From Denitrovibrio sp. (GTDB taxonomy: Bacteria > Chrysiogenota > Deferribacteres > Deferribacterales > Geovibrionaceae), in assembly GCA_002869145.1 (NCBI GenBank), contig PKTM01000002.1, positions 1-64,000 on the forward strand: a stretch of 64,000 nucleotides of DNA, in the 5' to 3' direction. Position numbers and translations under genes: made by a program. How positions within the stretch are numbered: position 1 is the first letter of the stretch; each line of letters begins with the position of its first letter. The notes below the pieces were generated by a model. That model searched no databases, had not been told where the DNA came from, and saw nothing but the letters and a program-made list of their open reading frames with translations. This document shows positions 43,479-52,666 of this stretch, piece after piece.

Positions 43479-43712
43479 ATGAAAGTAAAAGTATTTGTTA
43501 AACTAAAAAGCGGAGTTCTTGATCCGCAGGGGCAGACAATCCTCAGTTCTATAGGAAGAATGGGATATGATTTCGCATCTGAAGTGCGAGTTGGGAAGTT
43601 TTTTGAAATCGAAGTGAAAGACAAATCCTGTGAAAAGGAGCTGGAGAAGATTGCAGGCGATCTTTTGGCTAACCCTATCATAGAAGAATATTCCATTGAA
43701 TTTGCGGAATAG
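43479..43712 (+). CDS. purS: Phosphoribosylformylglycinamidine synthase, PurS subunit
   Basis: A 77-residue protein with the PurS fold pattern KVKVFVKLKSGVLDPQGQTI, then GYDFASEVRVGKFFEIEV. PurS joins PurQ and the short PurL to form the FGAM synthetase complex (step 4 of IMP synthesis). It is followed 3 bp later by purQ and then purL, the order seen in many bacteria. ATG 43479 is set by the start of the conserved fold and an AAGGTG site; an in-frame extension upstream is not PurS-like. Confidence 0.95.
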   Translation: MKVKVFVKLKSGVLDPQGQTILSSIGRMGYDFASEVRVGKFFEIEVKDKSCEKELEKIAGDLLANPIIEEYSIEFAE

Positions 43713-43715
43713 ATT

Positions 43716-44414
43716 ATGAAAGCAGGAGTAGTTGTTTTTCCGGGATCAAACTGTGACCATGATTGCTATCATGTACTGAAGCATGTGTTAGGCGTGGATA
43801 CTGTTTTCCTGTGGCACAAGGATACTGATCTTCAAGGTGTTGATCTGGTGGTTTTGCCGGGCGGATTCTCTTACGGAGACTACCTGCGCTGCGGAGCCAT
43901 TGCAAAGTTTTCGCCCATAGTCAGCGAAATTGTTGATTTTGCCAATAATGGCGGGCGTGTGCTTGGCATATGCAACGGCTTTCAGGTGCTTACTGAGACA
44001 GGGCTCCTTCCGGGTGCTCTGATGCGTAATCGCGATCTTAAATTTATCTGTAAATATGTAAACCTCCGTGTGGACAATTCTGACACTCCTTTCAGTAGAA
44101 TGTATGCCGCAGGGGAAGTGGTAGGGATACCTGTTGCTCATATGGATGGAAACTACTTCATAGACCCTGAAGGTCTTGCAAAACTTGAGGATAACAACCA
44201 GATAGTCTTTCGTTACTGCGATGAGAACGGCGAGTGTATTCCCGGAACTAATCCAAACGGTTCTTTGAACAACATAGCAGGGATAATAAACGAAAATGGA
44301 AATGTGCTTGGAATGATGCCTCATCCGGAGCGCTCTGCAGAGGGTGTTATGGAGACCAGAGACGGATATTTCCTTTTCGAGTCAATTATAAAAGCTATAG
44401 GGGGTGCAGCGTGA
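43716..44414 (+). CDS. purQ: Phosphoribosylformylglycinamidine synthase, PurQ glutaminase subunit
   Basis: A 232-residue class-I glutamine amidotransferase. It starts [17 protein letters not shown]. The nucleophile is in [10 protein letters not shown], and the His-Glu pair is in [10 protein letters not shown]. It supplies ammonia from glutamine to PurL. Its stop overlaps the purL start by 4 bases. Length and all catalytic residues are normal. Confidence 0.96.
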   Translation: MKAGVVVFPGSNCDHDCYHVLKHVLGVDTVFLWHKDTDLQGVDLVVLPGGFSYGDYLRCGAIAKFSPIVSEIVDFANNGGRVLGICNGFQVLTETGLLPGALMRNRDLKFICKYVNLRVDNSDTPFSRMYAAGEVVGIPVAHMDGNYFIDPEGLAKLEDNNQIVFRYCDENGECIPGTNPNGSLNNIAGIINENGNVLGMMPHPERSAEGVMETRDGYFLFESIIKAIGGAA

Positions 44415-46642
44415 GTGTATACGAAAGTTTCAATTACCCAGAAGTAACGTACCCTATAGCAAAAGAGATGGGGCTCACTGAAGGTGAGTTTGAGGGTGCG
44501 AAAAACCTTATCGGCAGAAACCCGAATTACATAGAGCTGGGCATCATATCTTCAATGTATTCCGAGCACTGCTCTTATAAATCCAGCAGAGTTCATCTTG
44601 CAAAGTTCCCCACAGAAGCACCTTGGGTTGTTCAGGGGCCGGGCGAGAATGCTGGTGTTATATCAGTAGACGACGAGGGGCTCTGTGTCTGCTTTAAAGT
44701 AGAATCACATAATCACCCTTCATTCATAGAGCCATTTCAAGGTGCTGCCACAGGAGTTGGCGGTATTTTAAGAGATGTTTTCACCATGGGGGCAAGACCA
44801 GTTGCTGCTATGAACTCTCTTCGCTTCGGCAGCCTTAAAAGTGCGAAAAACAGATATATTTTCGAAGGTGTTGTTGAGGGTATTTCCCACTACGGCAACT
44901 GCTTCGGAGTGCCGACAGTGGGTGGCGAGGTTTACTTTAATGACTGTTATAACGGAAACCCTCTGGTGAACGCATTTGCTCTGGGTGTTGTTCAAAAAGA
45001 CAGAATCTTTTTGGCCAAGGCAGAAGGTAAAGGCAACCCTGTGATATATGTCGGTGCCAAAACAGGTCGTGACGGCATTCATGGAGCCACAATGGCATCT
45101 GCTGAGTTTGACGAAAACAGCGAATCCAAACGTCCTAATGTTCAGATAGGCGATCCTTTTAAAGAGAAACTACTGCTTGAAGCGTGTCTTGAGCTTATGA
45201 AGACCGACTACATAGTGGGCATACAGGATATGGGTGCAGCGGGACTTACAAGCTCATCTTTCGAGATGGCTTCCAAGTCAGGCTCAGGCGTCAGGCTTGA
45301 CCTTGACAATGTACCAGTCCGTGAAAACAACATGACACCTTATGAAATAATGCTTTCAGAGACACAGGAGCGCATGCTCATGGTTGCAAAGAAAGGCTAT
45401 GAGGATAAGGTTAAAGAGATATTTGATAAATGGGATCTTGATGCCGTAGTTATAGGCGAGGTTACAGATGACGGTTACGTCAGACTAACTTGGGACGGCG
45501 AGGAAGTTGCCGCACTGGAAGCTGCGCCTTTGGCTGATGAGGCCCCTAAGTATAACAGACCATACAGCAGACCTGATTCTCAAGACCTGCTTCAGAAAAC
45601 TGTAAAGACAGAGTGCCCGGAAGATATTCAGGGAGTTCTGCTTCAGCTTCTTGCTAACCCGACCATCGCATCAAAAAGATGGGTTTGGGAGCAGTATGAC
45701 CATATGGTAAGGGTTGGGACAGTTCAGCTTCCGGGCTCGGATGCGGCTGTTATCAGGCTAAACGAATCAGATAAGGGTGTTGCCATCTCAAGTGACTGCA
45801 ACAGCAGATATTGCTATTTGAACCCATATGAGGGCGGTAAGGCTGCCATCGCAGAATCAGCCAGAAACGTGGCTGTATCAGGTGCAAGGCCAAGAGCGTT
45901 TACCAATTGTCTGAATTTCGGCAACACTGAAAAAGAAGCTATTATGTGGCAGTTTGCTACAGCTTTAGAGGGTATTTGTGAGGCGGCTAAAGCTCTTAAC
46001 ACACCAGTGGTAAGCGGAAACGTTTCTCTTTATAATGAAACAGAAGGAACTCCTATTCACCCAACACCGACTATAGTTATGGTTGGTGTGATAGACGATG
46101 TTACAAAGAGAATAGGGTCGTATTTTATAGATTCCAGCAGCACAGTTTATCTTTTAGGCGAGAACACAGGCCATGTCGGCGGTTCAGAGTACCTTGCTTC
46201 CATCCACGGAAAAGAGCTTGGAGATGCTCCGGCTGTTGACCTTGTACATGAGAAGGCTATTATAGAATTTATGTGCGAGGCGGCAGACCAAAGACTTGTA
46301 AATGCTGCCCACGATATCTCCGAAGGAGGGCTGGCTGTTGCGCTTGCTGAAATGACTTTCGGAGCCAAAGAGATAGGCGTAACTGTTAAACTGGAGAGCG
46401 AGCTTGCGGCTGATGCACTGCTTTTCGGAGAAAACCACGGAAGAGTTATTCTGGAGGTTTCTAATGTAAATGCTGCTGCAGTAGAAAAACTTGCAGAAAA
46501 GCACGAACTGCCTATATCAAGAATAGGTCGTACTTTAAGCGACAGGATAGAAATATCTGCTGACGGCAGAAAACTTATAGACATCAAAGTTAAAGATGCA
46601 GAGGATATATGGAAGAACAGCATTGGGAAAATAATGAAATGA
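44411..46642 (+). CDS. purL: Phosphoribosylformylglycinamidine synthase, PurL subunit (short type)
   Basis: A 743-residue ATP-dependent synthetase subunit, the usual length of the short PurL that works with PurS and PurQ. Motifs include [31 protein letters not shown] and the second half starting near [17 protein letters not shown]. It starts GTG 44411 inside purQ and its last codons overlap purF (ATGA). Confidence 0.96.
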   Translation: MSVYESFNYPEVTYPIAKEMGLTEGEFEGAKNLIGRNPNYIELGIISSMYSEHCSYKSSRVHLAKFPTEAPWVVQGPGENAGVISVDDEGLCVCFKVESHNHPSFIEPFQGAATGVGGILRDVFTMGARPVAAMNSLRFGSLKSAKNRYIFEGVVEGISHYGNCFGVPTVGGEVYFNDCYNGNPLVNAFALGVVQKDRIFLAKAEGKGNPVIYVGAKTGRDGIHGATMASAEFDENSESKRPNVQIGDPFKEKLLLEACLELMKTDYIVGIQDMGAAGLTSSSFEMASKSGSGVRLDLDNVPVRENNMTPYEIMLSETQERMLMVAKKGYEDKVKEIFDKWDLDAVVIGEVTDDGYVRLTWDGEEVAALEAAPLADEAPKYNRPYSRPDSQDLLQKTVKTECPEDIQGVLLQLLANPTIASKRWVWEQYDHMVRVGTVQLPGSDAAVIRLNESDKGVAISSDCNSRYCYLNPYEGGKAAIAESARNVAVSGARPRAFTNCLNFGNTEKEAIMWQFATALEGICEAAKALNTPVVSGNVSLYNETEGTPIHPTPTIVMVGVIDDVTKRIGSYFIDSSSTVYLLGENTGHVGGSEYLASIHGKELGDAPAVDLVHEKAIIEFMCEAADQRLVNAAHDISEGGLAVALAEMTFGAKEIGVTVKLESELAADALLFGENHGRVILEVSNVNAAAVEKLAEKHELPISRIGRTLSDRIEISADGRKLIDIKVKDAEDIWKNSIGKIMK

Positions 46643-48006
46643 CATTTGATAAATTTCACGAAGAATGCGGCGTGGCAGGCGTTTTCGCAAACGAAGATGC
46701 CGCAAACCTTGTTTACCTTTCACTTTATGCGCTTCAGCACAGAGGTCAGGAAGGAGCTGGTATAGCTGTCAGTAACAGATCAGAGATGAAATATGAAAAA
46801 GGTATGGGGCTGGTTGCAGATATCTTTTCTGAAGCAAAACTGGAAGGCCTTGCTGGTGATATTGCTATAGGTCACAACAGGTATTCCACTACCGGCATTT
46901 CAGAATTAGCCAACACTCAGCCTATTACTGTAACGATAAACGCAGGTCAGATATCTCTGGCTCACAATGGAAACATCGTTAATGCAGAAGAGATAAAGAA
47001 TGAACTGGTTAGACAGGGCGCAATATTTAATTCAAGCTCTGATTCAGAGGTGATAGTCCATCTTATAGCTAAAAGCAAAAAAGAGGATCTCGTTGAGTCC
47101 ATTATACACTCACTTCGCCAGTTGAATGGTGCTTTCTCCCTGCTTGTTATGACTAATGATAAGTTGATTGGTGTTCGTGACCCTATGGGGATGCGACCGC
47201 TGGTGCTCGGAAAGTTAAAGAACGGATATATCCTTACTTCTGAAAGCTGTGCGCTGGATCTTATTGAAGCTACTATGGTTCGCGAGATAGAGCCGGGCGA
47301 GATGGTTATTATTGATGAAAACGGTCTGGAATCCATCTTTCCTTTTGAAAAAACAGATCCTAAGCCCTGTGTTTTTGAGCATATTTATTTTGCAAGACCT
47401 GACTCATTCATTTTTGGCGACAGTGTTTATGATGTCAGAAAAAGGATGGGTAAAAAACTAGCAGAAGAGGACAATATAGAGGCGGATGTTGTTATTCCTG
47501 TGCCGGATTCAGGAGTTGTGGCGACACTTGGCTATTACGAAGAGAGCGGAATACCATTTCAGATGGGGCTTATGAGAAATCACTATGTTGGCAGAACCTT
47601 TATCGAGCCAAGCCAGTCTATCAGACACTTCGGGGTAAAGATAAAGCTGAACCCTGTGCGCAGTGTTATTGAAGGTAAACGGGTTGTTGTGGTGGATGAT
47701 TCAATCGTAAGAGGAACCACCAGCCGTAAGATTGTTAAGATGCTTCGTGAAGCTGGCGCAAAAGAGGTGCATATGAGAATAAGCAGTCCTCCTACAACCT
47801 TTCCATGCTTTTACGGAATAGACACACCCACAAGAAAAGAACTAATTGCATCCACGCATAATGTAGAGGAGATCAGGAAATACATAACAGCAGATAGCCT
47901 GAGTTATCTCAGTCTCGAAGGACTTATGGAGTGTGTGAACGGCGGGGGTTACTGCCATGCATGCTTTTCTGGTCAGTACCCAACCTTACACCCTGATGGC
48001 GATTGA
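46639..48006 (+). CDS. purF: Amidophosphoribosyltransferase
   Basis: A 455-residue enzyme for the first step of purine synthesis. The N-terminal Ntn glutaminase has the nucleophile Cys 10 in EECGVAGVF after a nine-residue propeptide. The PRPP-binding loop is [18 protein letters not shown] near the C-terminus. FPCFYGID and C-terminal Cys residues suit the Fe-S-containing PurF type. ATG 46639 (ATGA overlap with purL) gives the expected short propeptide; ATG 46609 with AGAGG is an alternative. Confidence 0.95.
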   Translation: MTFDKFHEECGVAGVFANEDAANLVYLSLYALQHRGQEGAGIAVSNRSEMKYEKGMGLVADIFSEAKLEGLAGDIAIGHNRYSTTGISELANTQPITVTINAGQISLAHNGNIVNAEEIKNELVRQGAIFNSSSDSEVIVHLIAKSKKEDLVESIIHSLRQLNGAFSLLVMTNDKLIGVRDPMGMRPLVLGKLKNGYILTSESCALDLIEATMVREIEPGEMVIIDENGLESIFPFEKTDPKPCVFEHIYFARPDSFIFGDSVYDVRKRMGKKLAEEDNIEADVVIPVPDSGVVATLGYYEESGIPFQMGLMRNHYVGRTFIEPSQSIRHFGVKIKLNPVRSVIEGKRVVVVDDSIVRGTTSRKIVKMLREAGAKEVHMRISSPPTTFPCFYGIDTPTRKELIASTHNVEEIRKYITADSLSYLSLEGLMECVNGGGYCHACFSGQYPTLHPDGD

Positions 48007-48019
48007 TAAGGAGAAGTTA

Positions 48020-48361
48020 ATGAGTGAAGCTATTATCATAAGAATGTTCGGCAGCAGCATGGAGTTTGTTTCTGGCTGAAGCCCTTCTAATTTTCCCGCA
48101 GGCTGCGGGGAGAAGAAAGACCCATATGAAGAGCTATCATATAATCTGGATACATTGCTGCGGAAAGAGTTTGGAAAAGATGGTGTGGATTTTAAGTACA
48201 TAGACGTTTCTTCACCAGAGATACTGGAATATGTAAATGAAGTCACTACAATAGTAGAGGGAAGGTTGCCTTTCCCGTTTGTTTCAATGTCATCTAAACC
48301 TTTGTGCTGGGGTGTTCTGGAAGCAGATGAAATTATGGAGAAGATAAAAGAGAGTCTCTAA
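48020..48361 (+). CDS. Thioredoxin-fold selenoprotein (in-frame UGA at residue 20)
   Basis: ATG 48020 has a strong AAGGAGAAG ribosome site 13 bp after purF. The frame meets TGA at 48077-48079 and then runs open to TAA 48361, giving 113 residues. The local context is MEFVSG-U-SPSNFPAGCG, with the Sec after strand 1 where thioredoxin-like proteins hold their active site. A cis-Pro-type segment follows (GRLPFPFVSMSSKP). A hairpin with a SelB-type loop starts 11 nt after the TGA. Homologous-looking sequence on both sides of the stop plus the hairpin argue for selenocysteine rather than a pseudogene. It is probably a redox protein; partner and substrate are unknown. The biosynthesis genes selA, selB and selD are not in the window. 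A standard gene caller would report only a fragment from 48155. Confidence 0.85.
48091..48113 (+). promoter_or_regulatory. SECIS-like element in the selenoprotein mRNA
   Basis: TTTTCCCGCA pairs with TGCGGGGAGA (10 bp including two G-U pairs) around a GGC loop, 11 nt after the UGA. GCAGG..CUGC is close to the apex of the E. coli fdhF SECIS (GCAGGUCUGC). An outer CTTCT/AGAAG pairing (48084-48088, 48111-48115) is an alternative base. Confidence 0.75.
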
Positions 48362-48411
48362 AGCACGCTCACCTCTCTTAGCTTATCCTGTAGAACTAGA
48401 GTGAATTCGGC

Positions 48412-48439
48412 TTGATAAAGTGGATACTAGTATTATAAT
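48412..48439 (+). promoter_or_regulatory. Sigma-70-type promoter of the histidine kinase gene
   Basis: TTGATA, 16-nt spacer, TATAAT, 29 bp before the start codon at 48469. Confidence 0.6.
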
Positions 48440-48468
48440 CAAACTATATTCAATTTTATGGTGCCGAA

Positions 48469-49581
48469 ATGATTAATACACACTTTGCTTCTTCAGACAG
48501 AAGTTCTGATGACCTTATCGTTGAACAGTATCAGCTATTTGCATTTTATCCAATGCTGAATGATCTGCTTGGAAAGATCGATCAGTACCTAATTATTCTT
48601 AACAATAATCGTCAGATAGTTTATGCAAACAGCTCATTTCTTAAAGATTTTAAAATTAAAAGTGTTGTTGATGTCATAGGCCAAAGATTAGGCGAGGTGC
48701 TGGAGTGCCGCTTTTCATGGTGCGAGCTTGGCTGCGGAACATCTGAGTTTTGTAAAGAGTGCGGTGCTGTTATTTCAGTGCTCAAAACACAGAGACACAA
48801 GGTCGACTCATACATGGAGTGTGTCATCCTTACAAAATACTCAAAAACATTGGAACTGGCGGTAACCAGCAAGCATATTGAACTGGACGGAGAAGATTTT
48901 ATAATGCTTTCTTTGGACAGTATAGATAAACAGAAACAGACAAAAAATCTTGAAGATATTTTGCATCATGACATTACAAATGTTGCCAGCGGTATTCATT
49001 CGATGATACAGCTTCTTTCTGATGATAGGTTTACCGACAAGGAGAAGGTTAAGGCTTATCTTGAAAAAAGTTCATCTCAGTTGCTTGATGAGCTTTATAA
49101 CCACAAGATACTTATGGAGGCAGAGAGAAAAGATCTACAGATCAAACTTAAAGAAGAGAACTCACTAGGCTTAATAGAACAAGCTGTAAAATTTGCTGAA
49201 TGCATGCAGACGGCTAGAGGGGTAATACTCTACATTCATCATACGTGTGAAGATTTTAATTTTAAAACAGATGCAGGGCTTTTGAGCCGTGTACTCATAA
49301 ATATGCTGACCAATGCTTTGGAGGCTTCGGCTTTTAGCCAGAAGGTTACCATAGGAGCAAAAATTGTAAATGGCGAAAAAGTATTCTGGGTTCATAACAA
49401 CGCCTTTATGCCGATAGAAATTCAGTCGAAGATTTTCAGACAAAAGTTTAGCACAAGGAAACGTAATTCGGGGTTTGGCACGTACAGCATAAGAGTCATT
49501 ACCGAAGGTTATCTTGGCGGCAGAGTGGATTTTAAATCTGATGAAGCAGAAGGCACTGTGTTTTCTATAACACTTCCGTAA
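48469..49581 (+). CDS. PAS-domain sensor histidine kinase with cysteine-rich loop
   Basis: A 370-residue cytosolic kinase. PAS domain ~40-150 (YLIILNNNRQIVYANSSFL) contains a cysteine cluster (CRFSWCELGCG, then EFCKECGA). The H-box is LHHDITNVASGI, with two adjacent His. The ATPase domain has N-box MLTNALEAS and a G box GFGTYSIRVI. No membrane helix is present, so the signal is internal. Five closely spaced Cys could bind metal or sense redox or nitric oxide. No response regulator gene is adjacent. Confidence 0.88.
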   Translation: MINTHFASSDRSSDDLIVEQYQLFAFYPMLNDLLGKIDQYLIILNNNRQIVYANSSFLKDFKIKSVVDVIGQRLGEVLECRFSWCELGCGTSEFCKECGAVISVLKTQRHKVDSYMECVILTKYSKTLELAVTSKHIELDGEDFIMLSLDSIDKQKQTKNLEDILHHDITNVASGIHSMIQLLSDDRFTDKEKVKAYLEKSSSQLLDELYNHKILMEAERKDLQIKLKEENSLGLIEQAVKFAECMQTARGVILYIHHTCEDFNFKTDAGLLSRVLINMLTNALEASAFSQKVTIGAKIVNGEKVFWVHNNAFMPIEIQSKIFRQKFSTRKRNSGFGTYSIRVITEGYLGGRVDFKSDEAEGTVFSITLP

Positions 49582-49582
49582 A

Positions 49583-49616
49583 AAAAAAGGGACACAGTTT
49601 CCTGCGTCCCTTTTAT
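49583..49616. terminator. Bidirectional terminator
   Basis: GGGACACAG (49589-49597) pairs with CTGCGTCCC (49602-49610) with one mismatch, with an A-run before and TTTT after. It separates the kinase gene and the convergent ppiD-like gene. Confidence 0.8.
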
Positions 49617-49637
49617 ATATGTACTTTTTTCTATGCC

Positions 49638-51539
49638 TTATTCGTAAAACTGAGCATATCTCTGATTTATCTCTATTCTCGCCTTCTGTTTAAGCTCATT
49701 AACATAGGACTGCATTGCTTGAGCTGACTTCACACCGTATAGATTGCTTTTGATCTGCTCTTTTTGCTGATCGGTAATCTCTGCAGTGTCTGGCGCAACT
49801 AAGTCTTTAACCTGAACAAGGAAGACCTTCCCGCCCACAGTGTATGAATCCTGAATGAATGTCTCAGGCTCTGACTTGAAGATATCCTCCATAAGTTTCT
49901 GGTTCATACCGAGTCCTTTTATAGGGTCAGTCCTTTTAAACTTCGGAGTAGTGGTGTATGTCTTGTTCAGCATTTCTGCAGCATCGTCCATAGTGGGAAG
50001 CTCGGCGGCTTCTTTAGCTTTTGCCTGAGCTTGCTCAAGGCTTTTTACCTGTATAAAGTCCGCGGTAACTTTCTCTTTAATATCTGAAAGCTCAGGTATG
50101 TACGAATCGTATTTCTCTGTCATCTCAAAGATCATTTGTGATTCATCAACCTCAATAACCTGTGAAAGTTCATACTTGTTCATTTGCATAAGCCTGGATG
50201 CTATGCTGCCCATGCCTTTAAGAGGAGCAACATTGCCTGCTGCTGTGAGCCCTTTTATTTCAATGGTTTTAATCTTATTTTCAGCTTTTTCATTATAAGC
50301 TGTAATGTTCGAAGTTGAGAGGATCGCCTTGTATGTGTCGAAGACATATGTTCTGAAAGATTAATTTGACTTCTGCTCAATAATTATATTCGCAATTTCG
50401 TCTTTTACTTCATCAAGTGTAGGTTTGGACTCCTGCTTATGCTCTTTGACTTTGATAATGTGAAAGCCGAATTGTGTTTTCACGACATCAGATATTTCAC
50501 CCACCTCTGTTTCAAAGGCTGCTTTCTCAAATTCTGGAACCATTTGGTCTTTTGTAAAAAATCCCAGATCACCACCGGTTTCAGCAGAACCATCTTCGGA
50601 GAATTTTTTTGCCATCTCTGCAAAATCAGCGCCGTTTTCTATTTGTTTTTTAATATCTTTGGCTTTCTGATATACGGCTGTAGCAGCTTTTTCATCATCC
50701 CAGTTGTCCACCGTAAGAAGAATGTGAGCTGCGTTGACCTGCTCAGGTTCAATGAAAGATTCTTTATTTCTTATAAAATAATTCTCTATTTCGCTTTCTG
50801 TTGCTTCTACATTTTCACTAAATGTTTCAGGGTTGAAAACAGCATATTTGAAGTCTGCTTTTTCTGGTACTCTGTAATTCTCTTTATATTCTTCATAGAA
50901 TGCAGTTACGGCTGTGTCAGTTACTTCCACATTAGAGACAAAGTCTTCAGAGTTGATTTCGAGAAATCTTATTGATGCCTGCATATTGTTATATGTGTAC
51001 TCTTTTTTAATCTCAAGATCACTTACAGCTACGCTATCGTTTATGAGTGCCTGCATTTTCTGGTATGTAAGGTTTTCGCGTACACTTTCTTCAAACGCCT
51101 GTGGAATAAGTCTGTTTCTGGCAAGCAGCTGTACATATCTTTCCTGATCGAAAAAACCATCTGTTTGGAAAGCCTGCATAGACTGGATGCTGGCTGAAAC
51201 CTCTGCATCTGATACTGGGATGCTAAGTCTTTTTGCTTCTATACGAAGGAGTGCTTCGTTAATAAGGCTTTCCATTACGTTTTTTTCAAGGGTATCACCT
51301 TGAAGAACTTCGTCGATATTGTTTCCGAACAGCTGTCTGAACTGCTCTCTTGTGTCATCTACTTTCTGACGAAAATCCTGATCAGTAATAATTATATCAT
51401 CTACCTTCGCTGCGTAAAGCTGCTCAGATGCCTTATCACCAACTCCCCAAACAAAGAATATGGTGCCTACAAAAGCTGCGATGATTAACCAAAGTGAAAA
51501 AGTGGTCAGTTTCTTTTTATTTCTCAAACTGGAGATCAT
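49638..51539 (-). pseudogene. ppiD: PpiD/SurA-like periplasmic chaperone gene broken by an in-frame TAA
   Basis: The frame from ATG 51539 encodes an N-terminal anchor (FSLWLIIAAFVGTIFFVWGV), a SurA_N-like helical region and a parvulin domain (QVNAAHILLTVDN ... GGDLGFFTKDQMVPEFEKAAF). It meets TAA at 50363-50361 (codon 393). The same frame continues without another stop to 49638 (next residues SFRTYVFDTYKAIL). Full length would be 633 positions, matching PpiD (~620-650), so one nonsense change is likely. The truncated product keeps the parvulin domain and may still work. The distal part has an ATG at 50213 but no proper ribosome site. Start: GAGG lies 9 nt before ATG 51539. Confidence 0.82.
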
Positions 51540-51564
51540 AATGAAATACCTCAGATGTTTAAAA

Positions 51565-51669
51565 GGACCCGACAGGGTGACTCCGGCACACAAAATTTCT
51601 CACTACCGTTGCTTCCTTCCGGATCTGGCGGGGTTCGCGTGAAACTTGTTGCAGAGGCCCCGTCGGGCC
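51565..51669 (-). ncRNA. ffs: Signal recognition particle RNA (small bacterial type, 4.5S)
   Basis: The minus strand has the SRP hallmark GAACCCCGCCAGATCCGGAA followed by GGAAGCAAC, in the domain IV hairpin. Ends GGCCCGACGGGG and CCCTGTCGGGTCC pair to close a ~105-nt hairpin RNA. It lies between ppiD and tRNA-Ser. Confidence 0.95.
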
Positions 51670-51702
51670 ATTCGTTAAAGTTTTTGTCAAAACAACAAAA
51701 AG

Positions 51703-51791
51703 CGGAGAAGGAGGGATTCGAACCCTCGGTACGCGTAAACGTACACACACTTTCCAGGCGTGCTCCTTAAACCTGACTCGGACACCTCTCC
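51703..51791 (-). tRNA. tRNA-Ser (anticodon GGA)
   Basis: The minus strand gives acceptor GGAGAGG/CTTCTCC, anticodon stem CACGC/GTGTG with loop CTGGAAA, a long variable arm (GTACGTTTACGCGTAC) typical of class II tRNA, and T arm with GGTTCGAATCC. CCA is not encoded. Confidence 0.95.
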
Positions 51792-51945
51792 AGAAAGGAA
51801 TCATTTGTATATCAGCCTTTTCGCTTTCTGTCAATACTCTAGATACAGTTTTGAAACTAATATCAGTTTCATTCCTGATCACTGCTATACATATCATATT
51901 TCGACAGAAATTATAATCTTTTAGTGTAAAAAAAAGGAGGATATT

Positions 51946-52092
51946 ATGGAAAGTAAACGCGAGAATACACTGCAAACATGTTTGTCGGAAAGAGAGCGTG
52001 ATCTTGTTATCAAAAAAGCGGAAGAAGAGGGTATTTCGGTATCGGCATTTATTCGCCGTGCGGTGAGAAGAGACCTAAAAGCATCGGAATAA
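51946..52092 (+). CDS. 48-residue ribbon-helix-helix (CopG/Arc-like) protein
   Basis: A very strong ribosome site (AAAGGAGG, 5 nt before ATG) precedes 48 codons. The product has the ribbon-helix-helix pattern: a short strand (NTLQTCLSER), helix 1 (ERDLVIKKAEEEG), the turn ISVSAFIRRA and helix 2 (VRRDLKASE). ISxSxFIRxA is typical of antitoxin and plasmid-copy repressors. No toxin gene is adjacent. It is a probable small DNA-binding protein, easily missed by length cut-offs. Confidence 0.8.
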   Translation: MESKRENTLQTCLSERERDLVIKKAEEEGISVSAFIRRAVRRDLKASE

Positions 52093-52102
52093 ATTTGCTA
52101 GT

Positions 52103-52136
52103 GGGGACATGCATATAGAAACATGTCCCCGTTTTA
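52103..52136 (+). terminator. Rho-independent terminator
   Basis: GGGGACATG (52103-52111) pairs perfectly with CATGTCCCC (52122-52130) and is followed by GTTTTATTA. It ends the small RHH gene and may also serve the convergent lipoprotein gene. Confidence 0.85.
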
Positions 52137-52556
52137 TTATTCTAGTCTCAGTTCTGCTTTTTTATCTGTCTTTTCTATCACTATGAACTGATGCGGCGCG
52201 TTCTTTTCATCTGCCTGCACAACCTTCGCAGTCACCATTACCTTATCAGTATTTACTGTTACGTTCAGTATCTTAAGTCCGTAACCATCTTCGGCTCTTT
52301 TTCCCAGATATGCAACAACCAGAGAATGTTTCTCAAAGTTTAGATTGTTAAGAAGTGAGTTCTTCTTAATAGACCTGCCCATCAGAAAAGATTCGTATTC
52401 TGATTCGGAGTTGAAAACCTTAGCGCCAAATGCAGCCTTAGAGAATTCTTTTCCACTGTGATAAATAGAGTAGTCACCTGTTGCTCCGGTTTGCGCAGAG
52501 GTACATCCGAAGATCATTAGCATGCTCATAATTATTAATAGTTTTTTTGGTTTCAT
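52137..52556 (-). CDS. PrcB-like lipoprotein
   Basis: A 139-residue lipoprotein (lipobox MIFGC). Its C-terminal part matches the PrcB C-terminal domain pattern: NFEKHSLVVAYLGKRAEDGY, then ILNVTVNTDKVMVTAKV, then FIVIEKTD. In Treponema, PrcB is a subunit of a surface protease complex; other members are free-standing envelope lipoproteins. A trypsin-like exported protease is encoded divergently next door, which might be relevant but could be coincidence. Confidence 0.7.
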   Translation of the reverse strand: MKPKKLLIIMSMLMIFGCTSAQTGATGDYSIYHSGKEFSKAAFGAKVFNSESEYESFLMGRSIKKNSLLNNLNFEKHSLVVAYLGKRAEDGYGLKILNVTVNTDKVMVTAKVVQADEKNAPHQFIVIEKTDKKAELRLE

Positions 52557-52666
52557 AATGTATCACCACTTTTAGTTTTTTTATTAGTTGGGTAAAATTA
52601 CATAACATATTAGCACTCTCTATGATAACATAAATATATTAAAAAATAATTTAGGAGAATATAAAC

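Noticed and set aside
43788-44324. Minus-strand open frame inside purQ, and plus-strand frames inside ppiD (50439-50975) and the exporter genes
   Set aside because: All lie inside well-identified genes on the other strand and show no independent signals.
48155-48361. A separate 68-codon gene
   Set aside because: It is the distal part of the selenoprotein frame that starts at 48020; it lacks its own ribosome site and begins in the middle of a helix.
49638-50213. Independent 191-codon gene downstream of ppiD
   Set aside because: It is in frame with ppiD after one TAA, completes the normal PpiD length, and its ATG has no usable ribosome site.
51559-51975. Minus-strand protein-coding frame across the SRP RNA and tRNA-Ser
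   Set aside because: The region encodes two structured RNAs, so the open frame is accidental.
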